The notes beneath the pieces were generated by a model, which saw nothing but the letters and a program-made list of their open reading frames with translations, had not been told where the DNA came from and did not search any database. This document shows, one piece after another, positions 1 to 9,058 of a stretch of DNA of 64,000 bases. The stretch is taken from NCBI GenBank assembly GCA_027924585.1, contig BSBM01000199.1:13897501-13961500 (forward strand). The letters run 5' to 3'. The DNA comes from Larix kaempferi. Its lineage: Eukaryota; Streptophyta; Pinopsida; Pinales; Pinaceae. Position numbers and translations under genes: made by a program. Numbering within the stretch: the stretch's first letter is position 1; each line of letters starts with the position of its first letter.

Positions 1-27
1 ACCGGCAATAGAGATCTGAGAGGAAAA

Positions 28-585
28 ATGAAAGTTCTGTTTATCAGAAGTTGGTTATACGTTCCCTTTGAATTTTATTTTGAAATGGGTTTATTTAAGA
101 ATTGGCAAGGAAGCCGAGGTATCTTGCGATTATTTGTCATACAACTGGTTTGCTGGTTGGGATGGTTTTCATGTTTTGCTTTCGCACAATTTGACATAAG
201 TAAAGGTGTGACTGGATCTGTTAATTTTCCTGCTGTAAGGATTATATGCGGCGGAAATTTAGCAGTTTTTGTTACAAGCCTGAGAAGAGGACGGCTTGAT
301 TTAGAAATGGGTGCGCGAGATGTCCTTGACATTCAAGCGAATCCCAAACGCAGCGATCTGGATTCAAATGGCGCACCCAATTGGCCCATGAGGCAATTCA
401 AGAAATCCAGTGCCCCTGTTTTGCAGTCCGTCCTACTGCAATTCCTTCCTTTAAGACTTGCACCAGTGATTGTGGAGACGTGTGAAGACAGTGTGCATGA
501 TTCCCAGTGCATTGTATTCTGGACAGTGGAAACGATCACGCCTATGCTTGATCGGCAGACACTTGACATTGCAACGACTATCTAA
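28..585 (+). CDS. Unrecognised protein with an N-terminal hydrophobic segment; family X, copy 1
   Basis: This is a 185-residue open frame. I do not recognise the family. Residues about 33-53 form a strongly hydrophobic run (RLFVIQLVCWLGWFSCFAFA) ending in small residues. That fits a signal peptide or a membrane anchor, although it lies further from the start than a usual signal peptide. A conserved middle part contains LRRGRLDLEMGARDVLDI. The frame is open upstream of the Met to base 1, and the same upstream residues (RDLRGK or similar) are open in copies 2 and 3, so the real start may lie before the window and this may be an internal exon. Relative to the other copies it lacks seven residues near residue 115 in frame. 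Homologous frames lie at 27586-28201 and 37418-38026 on the minus strand. It may be a gene fragment spread by segmental duplication; expression is unknown. Confidence 0.4.
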   Translation: MKVLFIRSWLYVPFEFYFEMGLFKNWQGSRGILRLFVIQLVCWLGWFSCFAFAQFDISKGVTGSVNFPAVRIICGGNLAVFVTSLRRGRLDLEMGARDVLDIQANPKRSDLDSNGAPNWPMRQFKKSSAPVLQSVLLQFLPLRLAPVIVETCEDSVHDSQCIVFWTVETITPMLDRQTLDIATTI

Positions 586-950
586 TTCTCATGTTTCATA
601 TATGTCTGCATACCCTGTGTTTCATGTTTCATAAATGACTGCCATGGGTGTATGGATGTAGGAGCAGTATGAAAGATACAGATTTACAGTAGTATAGATT
701 CATCTTAAAGGGATTTATCAAGCTTTGAGATTGATCAAATCTGTTAATGTGCAAATCTCTTTTTTAGAGTGAAAATGTTGAGTAACCATTTTATTTATCT
801 AATTTATGTAATTTTATATATGTACTTGTAAATATTTTAAATCTAGTTTGAGTTATGTTATTTTTTAAATATTTTATTAGTTTTTAAAATAATATTTGTC
901 AACTTCATGATAAACATGGAAGAAGCTAAACATCCTTTTAATAGGTTGTA
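586..950. other. Non-coding AT-rich stretch inside family X segment
   Basis: No open frame, RNA or repeat is evident beyond homology to the corresponding parts of copy 2 (about 27240-27580). If 28-585 and 951-1149 belong to one gene, this would be its intron. The end, GTTGTAG just before 951, resembles a 3' splice acceptor, but no convincing donor was found. Confidence 0.3.
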
Positions 951-1149
951 GAATGCACCTCTTCGAAGCAATGACTCTCATGAATATATAGAACAACAGT
1001 ATGATAATAAAAATGAAAAATACAGATTAACAAAAAGTGTGGCCAAGCTGGTATATGAAATTGTTGATAAAATCAAAGCGGGCTTCATCCTCGCAGGGAA
1101 GCCTGTCTGCGCCTGCATTCAAATGAATGATGCCAAAAGCGGCCAGTAA
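951..1149 (+). other. Candidate downstream exon of family X
   Basis: After an acceptor-like GTTGTAG there is an open frame of about 66 codons ending in TAA. It is rich in charged and aliphatic residues (SVAKLVYEIVDKIKAGFILA) and looks like an amphipathic helix. In copy 2 the matching DNA is broken by stops and indels, and in copy 3 much of it is missing. Splicing to the upstream frame is inferred only from the acceptor-like site. Confidence 0.22.
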
Positions 1150-1188
1150 ACAAAGCAACTCATAAAAAAATTTATCTCTAAAGATGCT

Positions 1189-1258
1189 GAGTCACAGTCA
1201 TGGCTTCAGATGCTCTGGAAGGTGAGTCACAGTCATGGCTTCGGATGCTCTTCAAGGA
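1189..1258 (+). repeat. 35-bp tandem duplication
   Basis: Two adjacent copies begin GAGTCACAGTCATGGCTTC. The same doubled unit exists inverted at 26937-27006, so the duplication predates the segmental copying. In the 37 kb copy this part is deleted. Confidence 0.85.
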
Positions 1259-1575
1259 TACCTGGCTGGAGGTAGAGGAGGCGAAGAGGAAAATGTAAAA
1301 TACAGCATTTTCTCCTTCATCGTTCTTATGGTCTGTTTTAAAAGCACCTTCATCAATATAATTTGGCGTTGGAACTAGTATTTGATAAAACGATTCTTTG
1401 AGTCTCAATTCATAGTTTGTGGTTCATTGTTACTCCATTGCATCAATTGTTAGCATATTAGTTCAAAGCATCCATGGTTAGTATGTTAGTTTAAAGGACC
1501 ACTGGATCAAAGTTTAAATAAAGAGTTGGTGTGTGTTTTAGCTTATGAAGTTCATGTGAAAAGGTTTAAAGTCAA

Positions 1576-1957
1576 CAAAACAAGGAGCGATAACATAAAA
1601 ATTTGTAAAAATGTAGAACAGAAGAAGAAATTGGAATATTTTTTGTAGAACTATACAATTGCAGGGTAAATGCCTTAAAATATGTCTGCCTATGTTTTCT
1701 ATTAAAACATGCATGCTCCACATAAAATGAAAACATACATTTGTAGGTCAAGGTTGAAAAGTTAGCATTTTTGGCCAAGAAGACCCAAACTAGACAATTG
1801 TAACAAGAAGAAAATTTAAAAAAAAAATGAAGGATACTAACTATGCATGTGTGAATGAAAGGCACACAAACCTAACGAGATATATTAAGGATCAAATGCC
1901 TTAGTGGAGTCACTAAATTTTTGTTGGATTCTCATATAACATGTTCACCAAAATACT
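1576..1957. other. Intergenic flank before composite insertion
   Basis: AT-rich DNA with no supported gene. Its last five bases, ATACT (1953-1957), are the left target-site duplication of the array that starts at 1958; ATACC at 23485-23489 is the right one. Confidence 0.6.
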
Positions 1958-2474
1958 TGTTAACACTAGAATTGTCTCTAGTTTTTGTGTGTTTGTCGTT
2001 AATATTTTTACTTTATTTTCTCTTTTTATCTTATTTCGTTTTGATTTTTAAAGTCATTTTGATTGTTTTCTAATTTCTATTTTATAGTTATGATTTTGAT
2101 TGCTTTACCCATAGTGTCTTATGTAGGTTATATTTCATTTCAAAATCTATTAAAATACTTACCTAACTATTTTCTAAGGCTTTTATCCAAAGTCTAATCT
2201 ATACATTTGAGTTTATTTGTCAAAATTGTGCATTGAGTGATTCCTTCAGCGCAACCCCAAAATTCTATAGACTAGTCGATGAATATTAGTCGATATATGA
2301 TGGCATGACATAGCCGATACATTTGATGATGTAAGAGGAGCTTCTAGACACCCGTTCTCCTCATTATGACACATGTCTGAACTTATTGTGATTACCATTA
2401 GTAATTTCAGGGTTTAAAATGCCATGATCTCAAATTTGGGGATTTCAAATTCCAGAGTTGAGAACATTGCAGAT

Positions 2475-2970
2475 ATGGGAAAGAGTGAAAAAATCAATAG
2501 ATTTGAGGCCATAGACACCAGTTGGGCCACAAAATTTACAGTGTGCAGAGTTGTTTAGGGCAGTAGGCTGTTTTATTTTCTTTGAAAGGATCACAGGTTT
2601 TGATGTCACAATGTCGCATTCCTTCACTCAGAACCTTATTAATAATGTTGTCAAGTTCAATAACCTTTAGTTTGAAGCTAGAGTGGAGATAAGTGAATGG
2701 GAACCTGTTCTGGTCATGGTTTACCAGCAAACAGACTGAGCATGTGAAGAAAGTCTTGCCCAATAAACAGTCTTGTTTTATTAAAAAAATTCGAAAGGGA
2801 TGTGGCTGAAGCTTTAGAACAAGGTTGTTCTCTGAAAGCAAATCTACAGGAAGAATCCAAAAACACTGATGATGAAGAGTAGGAGAATGCGATTGGAGAT
2901 GAACATGAGAACATTTTTGAAGATGAAATAATGGAAAGGTTGCTGGTTCAAATCCTGAAGCAACAAGAAC
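2475..2970 (+). pseudogene. LTR-resident ORF-a, decayed copy in LTR 1
   Basis: Equivalent to the open frame 6869-7135 in LTR 2. Here it starts at ATG 2475 and is broken by a 2-bp loss near 2541 (ACAGTGTGC against ACAGAGTGTGC in LTR 2) and by TAG near 2669. Past the stop in LTR 2, a frame in this LTR continues into an acidic stretch (DEHENIFEDEIMERLL at about 2895-2945), suggesting the ancestral protein was longer. See the LTR 2 entry for the possible family. Confidence 0.45.
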
Positions 2971-2984
2971 TAAACTGCCTTGTT

Positions 2985-3340
2985 TTTCCCTGTTTTAGTC
3001 ATTGAAGTTGAGCAAGGATTACGAGGCTATGTAGATGAATTTCAAAAATCCCAAAGAGGTTTTTGTCCATCACGGATTCATTCACAAAAACCTATCTTAG
3101 TTTTGCAACAGGTGTCATCGTTTGAAATATTTGAATTCATCTTTGTGGCCTATTTTTCAGGGTTTAAAAGATTCAATAATTTACTGTTTTACTCACAAAA
3201 TTTCGGCACATCTTCCGATCATTTGGAGAGGAATTTTTAAAAACCAAGAGAGGTTTTTGTTATTCATGGACAAGTTTAAAAAAATCTCTCTCAGTTTTCT
3301 AACAGGTGTCGTGAATCAAGAGATATGGAGGCGTCTTTGA
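2985..3340 (+). pseudogene. LTR-resident ORF-b, decayed copy in LTR 1
   Basis: Same reading frame as 7395-7736 and 22482-22820 in the other LTRs. It has an in-frame TAG near 3031, and is open from 3122 to 3340 (72 codons), ending at the same stop as the other copies. It follows the acceptor-like TTTTTCCCTGTTTTAG. Function unknown. Confidence 0.45.
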
Positions 3341-4008
3341 GACCCAATTTTTCAGAGATTTGCCTAATTTCCCAAAGTCCAATTTGCTATTTTTAGTTAA
3401 TTGTCTTTAAACATTCAAGTTAGAGTATAACTAATTGATGTAACTACTTCAAAATTCGACCTAGAAGGTAGTTATGGAACTACTCTACTGTTGTAATGAT
3501 AAAAGGAAGACAACCATACAGTTCAAGGGTTGGATTTTTATGTTAAGGAAGACTATACAATGAAAGGTTTGATACATTTTCAGACTTATATGCATCTCTC
3601 TCATGTAAGTTTTTGAAGATTGAAATTGGAATATATACCTATAAGCCACTATTGTCTTGTCTACTGTTTTTTTCTTATCAGTGTTATCCCATAGCTAGTG
3701 ATTTCATTCTTTGCTTAGTGTTTTAATCATGGAGTGCTCATGTATTGTGGAAGAATCAGTACTGTGTTTATGAATGGACTGGCTTATATTTAATCTTTGA
3801 AGTGTTAAATATCTCTTTCCTTTAATGTCTTGCATAATTTAGTTTCTTTATGAGTTTGTACTTGTTTGAATGAATGATTACTTTCTTGATTATGAAACAC
3901 TCAAACCAATAAACTACAAAAACAAAACCATATTTCATGTTTGTTATGTTGAGATTGTGCTAGCTTGCCCCTCTGTAGTCTAGGGTCAATTTCTAGGGCA
4001 AACATATT

Positions 4009-4026
4009 TGGCGCCGTTGCCGGGGA
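4009..4026 (+). promoter_or_regulatory. Primer binding site, tRNA-Asp type
   Basis: TGGCGCCGTTGCCGGGGA is the complement of the 3' end of plant tRNA-Asp (GTC), including CCA. It lies four bases after LTR 1. The same primer type is found in Athila-lineage Ty3 elements. Confidence 0.9.
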
Positions 4027-5646
4027 TGGAAGTGAAGATCATATTCCCTGGGAAGAACCATAGCGACACAGATTTGACTCTTGATGGAAGACAAGAGAAG
4101 GACATAGAGATAGACTGCAATCATCTACCTGGCGAATCCACGATTAAAGAATCTACTAGAAGAAGAGTTCTGCTAATAAGAAATGAAGAAGCCAAATGGA
4201 AATACCAGGTATCAGCTTGTTAGTTTTCTCCATGAAATCTTGTTCGTATTCATCAGCTCTTTTTTGTCTTTCCCATTACATGTCAAAAGAATCATCCTTT
4301 GCTTGGTCTACTCTGAACCTTCAGTTACATATCCTTACTTCGAAGGAAAAATTCTGCATTCCTCTTGCATTGTAGATGTTGAGCATGTCCCTTCACTTCA
4401 ATATATTGAGAAGAATGATGCATGTATTCAAGTCCTTCCCGAATCTGATCAGCCATGTAACCTCGATGAGCCCATTATTAGTGAGCCTTGCCATCAGCCT
4501 GTTAATCCTCATTTTCATCCTACTACTTTTCAAACTAAAATCAGAAATAGGTTGTTTAAACCTCTTAGGCTGCCATCTCAGTTACATCCTTACCCTTCCT
4601 ACTTTGTCGAGTATCTTCCTCAGTTTACTGGAGAAGACCATATCACAGCAGAGAAGCATTTGGGATCTTTTCATAATTTCATTGACAATTTTGAAATCAT
4701 GCATGAGGATGTTGTCATGAGGTTATTTTTGAAATCTTTAGTTGGAGATGCCGGGTCTTGGTTTCGAAGTTTAAAAGCCATTTCAACTGGATTGTGGGAA
4801 GAGTTACATGATGATTTTTTGAGGTATTGGGGTGAGAAAAAATCTTTGGAGCAATATCTTTCTGAGTTCTTTTCCATTAAAAGGGAAGAGGATGAACATA
4901 TTAATAAATTCAATGGAAGGTTTTATAGTTTTTATCTTAGCATGCCCAGGGAGATCAGACCTTCAGAAAACATTGCTATGATATATTATGCGGCAGCTCA
5001 TCAATAGTTAGATTTAGTTCTTTATCTCAGAGAAAGAAAGTCACCACCCTTGCAGCAGATGTTTTTTGATGCTAAGGAAGTGGAGAACAATCTACGGGCT
5101 TGTGTTAAGCTTCATGATCAAATTCTTGATAAATATTCTAATGTGCAGGAGATGGGAGAAGTGTATGAACAGCAGGGATCAACCTTGAGGTTTTATTCTT
5201 GTCGAAATGCTGATATGTTATCTTTAGATTTAACCTTAACTCCAACTATTACAATCAGCGAATTAGATGTGTCAGCTATCAGTGATGTGAAAGATGCATC
5301 TACCTCTCAATTTTATCGACAAAATGATTTCATATATGCAACAAAAAATTCTTTTAGTTCAGAATATAAGAGTTATTTTATTATGAATTCTCTGACTGAT
5401 TTTCATAAGGATGATCATGCTTATCAGCAGGAGGATAAGTTTGTAGCGAATAAGGATAATTTCCTTTCAAATCAAGCTATTGCTCCTCAGTGTCTTGCCA
5501 TCGATATCAAATATCAACTGCCATTCTTGACTTATGATAAATTGCAAGATTTTATTTTCTCAAGTTTTGGTCAAGGATTTTATTTGCAGCAAAAGAATGA
5601 AGCTAGGGATGTTAATACCGATCAGATGCATGAAGAAACATTCTAG
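4026..5646 (+). pseudogene. gag: Gag-like polyprotein of family A, copy 1
   Basis: A short leading frame starts at ATG 4026, directly on the primer site, and runs to 4223. A second frame, 4183-5007, carries a Ty3-type retrotransposon Gag (capsid) domain: residues about 130-240 include FLKSLVGDAGSWFRSL, a tryptophan-rich helix pair and RFYSFYLSMPREIRP. An in-frame TAG at 5005 interrupts it, and coding continues from 5050 to 5646 in a Ser/Thr/Asp/Gln-rich tail. No zinc knuckle was seen. Copy 2 (19132-20854) has CAA where this copy has TAG at 5005. Gag would package element RNA into virus-like particles; reverse transcriptase and integrase would have to come from another element. Confidence 0.75.
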
Positions 5647-6072
5647 CAAAGATGAGATCCTATTGCACATGATGTTCCTATTTTTGAAATTGATGCAAGT
5701 AATTTGCAGCCATCTGTTTCTCATGACTGTCGTGATATTTTAAGTGTTGTTCAAATAGTTTATGTTTAGAAAAATCATGAAAGTGTTCAAGATAAAATAC
5801 AGTGGCAGCTATATCTTTTTGATCAGCCGAGAATGATTTGTCAAGAGTTTCAAGATCCCATAGTTGAATGGATGGAGTCTTCATTTTCAAAAGCTTCACA
5901 TGATGACAATTTTGGCATGGTGTTTCGTTATAACTATGAGTATAACCTGTCCACGAACTTTTTGCTGCATACAATAATTTTTTTGTATGTTTTCTGAGAC
6001 AATTGCAAGCATAAAGTCATGCCAAGAAATCAATTACTTGATTGGATATTTTGGAAATTTGTATATACATGA
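5647..6072 (+). pseudogene. Downstream extension of family A Gag with a hydrophobic segment, copy 1
   Basis: After the stop at 5644-5646 the DNA still reads as protein in two frames, ending at TGA near 6070. It contains WQLYLFDQPRM, FQDPIVEWMESSF and a hydrophobic run NFLLHTIIFLYVF (about 5957-5996) followed by a stop. The matching part of copy 2 is open from the shared frame to 21146. No similarity to RT, integrase or known env-like domains was recognised. Confidence 0.4.
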
Positions 6073-6336
6073 GAAAAATAGTTCTCAATTGGTTAATATA
6101 GGGATTTGTAAATTAATAAGCTCATCTCTTGAGCATGGTTTCAGTTTGTAGTGTGAAAGTATGGTTTGGAATGAGCAGTTTCAGTTTGTTTTTAACAGTC
6201 AAAAGAACAGGGTTATATGTTTGGAACAGATTGAGGAACCAAATAGAAATTACTCCATCGCCCAATGAATAAGGCACAAGGTCTACATGATCTTGAAACC
6301 TCACAAGGAGGCTTTCATCCCTCAGCTGGAGCCAGA
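6073..6336. other. Non-coding 3' end of internal region 1
   Basis: No open frame of note. It ends GCTGGAGCCAGA directly before LTR 2; a canonical long polypurine tract is not obvious here or in copy 2 (GCTGAAGCGAGA). Confidence 0.5.
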
Positions 6337-6868
6337 TGTAAACATTAGAATTGTCTCTAGTTTTTGTGTGTTTGTCTTTAATATTTTTACTTCATTTTCT
6401 CTTTTTATCTTATTTCATTTTGATTTTTAAAGTCATTTTGATTGTTTTCTAATTTCTATAGTTATGATTTTGATTGCTTTACCCATAGTGGCTTATGTAG
6501 GTTATATTTCATTTCAAAATATTTTAAAATACTTACCTAAGTATTTTCTAAAGCTTGTATCCAAAGTCTAATCTATACATTTGAGTTTATTTGTCACAAT
6601 TGTGCATTGAGTGATTCTTGCAGCGCAACCCCAAAATTCTATACACTGGCATGCTATAGGAATCCCAAAATTATGAATATTAGTGGATGTATGATGGCAG
6701 GACATAGCCGATACATTTTATGATGGAAGAGGAGCTTCTAGACACATGTTCTCCTCATTATGACACATGTATGAACTTATTGTGATTACCATTAGTAATT
6801 TCAGGGTTTAAGATGCGACGATCTCAAATTTGGGGATTTCAAATTCCAGAGTTGAGAACATTGCAAAT

Positions 6869-7135
6869 ATGGGAAAGAGTGAAAAAATAAATAGGTTTGA
6901 GGCCACAGACACCAGTTGGGCCACGAAATTTACAGAGTGTGCAGAGTTGTTTAGGGCAACAGGTTGTTTCATTTTCTTTGAAAGGATCACAGGTTTTGAT
7001 GTCAAAGTGTCTCATTCCTTTGCTGAAAACCTTATTAATAATGTTGTCAAGTTCAATACCCTTCAGTTTGAAGATAGAGTGGAGATAAGTGAATGGAATC
7101 ATATTCTGGTCATGGTTTACCAGCAAACAAACTAA
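6869..7135 (+). CDS. LTR-resident ORF-a (possible relative of the Athila 3' accessory ORF)
   Basis: An 89-codon frame from ATG 6869, the best preserved of three LTR copies. It reads ...AELFRATGCFIFFERITGFD... and then an Asn/Val-rich part. By eye it aligns with residues about 18-75 of the accessory ORF at 48983: FFERITGFDVKVSHSFAENL against YFERLNGFHTETALQFPLNL, and then DRVEIS against LRVDVT. I therefore infer that the LTR contains a captured or ancestral fragment of that accessory gene. The function of the family is unknown. The frame in LTR 3 is cut by TAG at 22142, where this copy has CAG. Confidence 0.45.
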   Translation: MGKSEKINRFEATDTSWATKFTECAELFRATGCFIFFERITGFDVKVSHSFAENLINNVVKFNTLQFEDRVEISEWNHILVMVYQQTN

Positions 7136-7394
7136 GCATGTGAAGAAAATCATGCCCAATAGACAATATTGTTTTATTAAAAACATTCATAAGGGATGTG
7201 GCTGAAGCTTTAGAACAAGGTAGTTCTCTGCAAGCAAATCTACAGGAAGAATCCAAAAACAGTGATGATGAAGAGTAGGAGAACGTGATTGGAGATGAAC
7301 ATAAGCACATTTCTGAAGATGAAATAATGGAAAGGTTGTTGGTTCAAATCCTGAAGCAGCCAGAACTAAACTGCCATGTTTTTCCCTGTTTTAG

Positions 7395-7736
7395 TTGTTG
7401 CAGTTGAGCAAGGATTACGAGGCTATGGAGATGAATTTCAAAAATCCCAAAGAGGTTTTTGTCCATCATGGATTCATTCACAAAAACCTATCTAATTTTT
7501 ACAAAAGGTATCATCGTTTGAAATATTCGAATTCATATTTGTGGCTTATTTTTCAGGGTTTAAAAGATTTAATAATTTACTGTTTTAATCACAAACTTTC
7601 GGCACGTCTTCCAATCAATTGGAGAGGAATTTTTAAAAACCAAGAGAGTTTTTTTTTCTTCATGGACTCATTTAAAAAAACCTCTCTCAGTTTTCTAACA
7701 AGTTTCATGAATCAAAAGATATGGAGGCATCTTTGA
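7395..7736 (+). CDS. LTR-resident ORF-b, unrecognised, intact in LTR 2
   Basis: A 113-codon open frame that opens exactly after TTTTTCCCTGTTTTAG, a sequence with the form of an intron branch, polypyrimidine tract and acceptor. There is no ATG at the start; the first Met is about 11 codons in. It includes NPKEVFVHHGFIHKNLS and a basic/aromatic C-terminus ending WRHL. LTR 3 has an equally long intact version and LTR 1 a broken one. I do not recognise it; it may be a 3' exon of the ORF-a gene. Confidence 0.35.
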   Translation: MLQLSKDYEAMEMNFKNPKEVFVHHGFIHKNLSNFYKRYHRLKYSNSYLWLIFQGLKDLIIYCFNHKLSARLPINWRGIFKNQESFFFFMDSFKKTSLSFLTSFMNQKIWRHL

Positions 7737-8400
7737 GACCCAATTTTCCAGAAATTCGCCTAATTTCCCAAAGTCAGATTTGCTATTTTTAGTTAATTGT
7801 CTTTACAAATTCAAGTTAGAGTGTAACTAATTGATGTAACTATTTCAAAATTCAACCTAGAAGTTAGTTATGGAACTAATCTACTGTTGTAATGATAAAA
7901 GGAAGACAAACATACAGTTCAAGGGTTGGATTTTTATGTCAAGGAAGACTATACAGTGAAAGCTTTGATACATTTTTAGACTCATATACATCTCTCTCAT
8001 GTAAGTTTTTCAAAGATTTAGATTGGAATATATAGCTATAAGCAATTATTATCTTGTCTACTATTTTTTCTGATTAGTGTGATCCCATAGCTTGTGATTT
8101 CATTCTTTGCTTAATGTTTTAATCATGGAGTGCTCATGTATTGTGGAAGAACCAGTACTGTGTTTATGAATGGATTGGGTTATATTTAATCTTTGAAGTG
8201 TTAAATATTTATTTCCTTTAATGTATTGCATGATGTAGTTTCTGTATGAGTTTGTACTTGTTTGAATGAATGATTACTTTCTTGATTATGAAACACTCAA
8301 ACCAATAAACTACAAAAACAAAACCCTATTTCATGTTTGTTATGTTGAGATTGTGCTAGCTTGCCCCTCTGTAGTCTAGGGTCAATTTCTAGGGAAAACA

Positions 8401-8451
8401 TCTTTGCCGCCGTTGCCGGGGATGGAAATGAAGATCATCTTCCCCGGGAAG
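8401..8451 (+). mobile_element. Start of family A internal region 2, left of Copia B
   Basis: Matches 4005-4056 and continues at 19127 after element B. GGAAG at 8447-8451 is repeated at 19127-19131 as the target duplication of B. Confidence 0.9.
8405..8422 (+). promoter_or_regulatory. Second, mutated tRNA-Asp primer binding site
   Basis: TGCCGCCGTTGCCGGGGA differs from the site at 4009 by one G-to-C change. Its presence after LTR 2 shows that a second internal region starts here. Confidence 0.85.
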
Positions 8452-9046
8452 TGTTGAAATATTGTAACTTCTAAGAATATTATATTTGTATTTTATTATT
8501 CCAGAGATGTTTCATTCTTTCGATGGGACTTTGCCATGTATCCAGAGATGTTTATTCCACCGTGGAGAATGTGGTAACTTGGGTTATTAGACTTCCATAG
8601 TGGGGGTCAGCCTTGTATGTGTTATGTGGGTCAAAGGGTTATTAGACCACCATAGAGGGGTCGACCCAGTTAGCTTTAGGTTAAGTGGTTAAGTTAGGGC
8701 CGACCTAGTTAATGTAAAAGACAAGTCGGAGTTGTGTATAAATAGAGGAGGTGTGTTCCTCACTTAACACAGATTACACTCACTTGTGATTGGTGCATAG
8801 GTGAGGGAGAGATATGCTATGGAGGAGAAGGAGATCATGGTTGAGGTTTACATCTTTTTATTTGCTGGTCATCTATATTGAGGAAGCTTTGCTAGGTTTT
8901 CTACCCAATGAGGGTTTCCTAGGATAAATCTATGTCTCTTGTGTTTATGTTGTGCTTGTTGTTCTTTCAGTGATCCTGTATATGCTATTATTGTGAAATG
9001 GAATGTAATTCTGATATTTTTTGTCTTAGCATATTAAATCTTAACA
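8452..9046 (+). repeat. Copia B 5' LTR
   Basis: 595 bp with a TATAAATAG promoter core at 8737-8745 and GGGTTATTAGACC motifs in the upstream part. Closely similar to 18532-19126 and more distantly related to the LTR at 50208. Confidence 0.92.
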
Positions 9047-9058
9047 TGGTATTAGAGC
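9047..9058 (+). promoter_or_regulatory. Primer binding site, tRNA-iMet type
   Basis: TGGTATTAGAGC directly follows the LTR. It is one base away from the common plant Copia site TGGTATCAGAGC, which pairs with initiator tRNA-Met. Confidence 0.88.

Larger units (their letters stand above)
1..1575 (+). repeat. Copy 1 of a three-copy dispersed segment (inverted relative to the other two)
   Basis: This stretch matches the reverse complement of about 26620-28230 and, more patchily, of about 37010-38010. The match covers the unrecognised ORF, its AT-rich 3' side, a 35-bp tandem duplication and a flank ending near 1575. It therefore includes non-coding DNA and is a duplicated genomic segment, not just a conserved gene. 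The left end is cut by the window edge. No terminal repeats or target duplications mark it as a transposon. Confidence 0.7.
1958..4004 (+). repeat. Family A LTR 1
   Basis: 2047 bp, starting TGTTAACACTAGAATTG and ending GGGCAAACA. It aligns along its length with the LTRs at 6337 and 21411, with scattered substitutions and small indels. It is unusually long and carries two decayed open frames (ORF-a and ORF-b). It is followed after four bases by the primer binding site. Confidence 0.9.
6337..8400 (+). repeat. Family A LTR 2 (shared middle LTR)
   Basis: 2064 bp, starting TGTAAACATTAGAATTG and ending GGGAAAACA. It is the 3' LTR of unit 1 and the 5' LTR of unit 2, because a primer site and the start of a second internal region follow directly. 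Confidence 0.9.

Noticed and set aside
1178-1408. Antisense 76-codon frame and its counterpart at 37143-37349
   Set aside because: The frame is not conserved between the copies and contains the tandem 35-bp unit; a chance frame.
2536-2841. Minus-strand frames of about 100 codons in the family A LTRs (also 6839-7186, 21917-22237)
   Set aside because: They lie opposite the better supported plus-strand ORF-a, differ in length between LTRs and show no domain; shadows of the plus strand.
4009-4026. Part of a tRNA-Asp gene
   Set aside because: Only the complement of the tRNA 3' end is present, directly after an LTR; there is no cloverleaf. It is a primer binding site.
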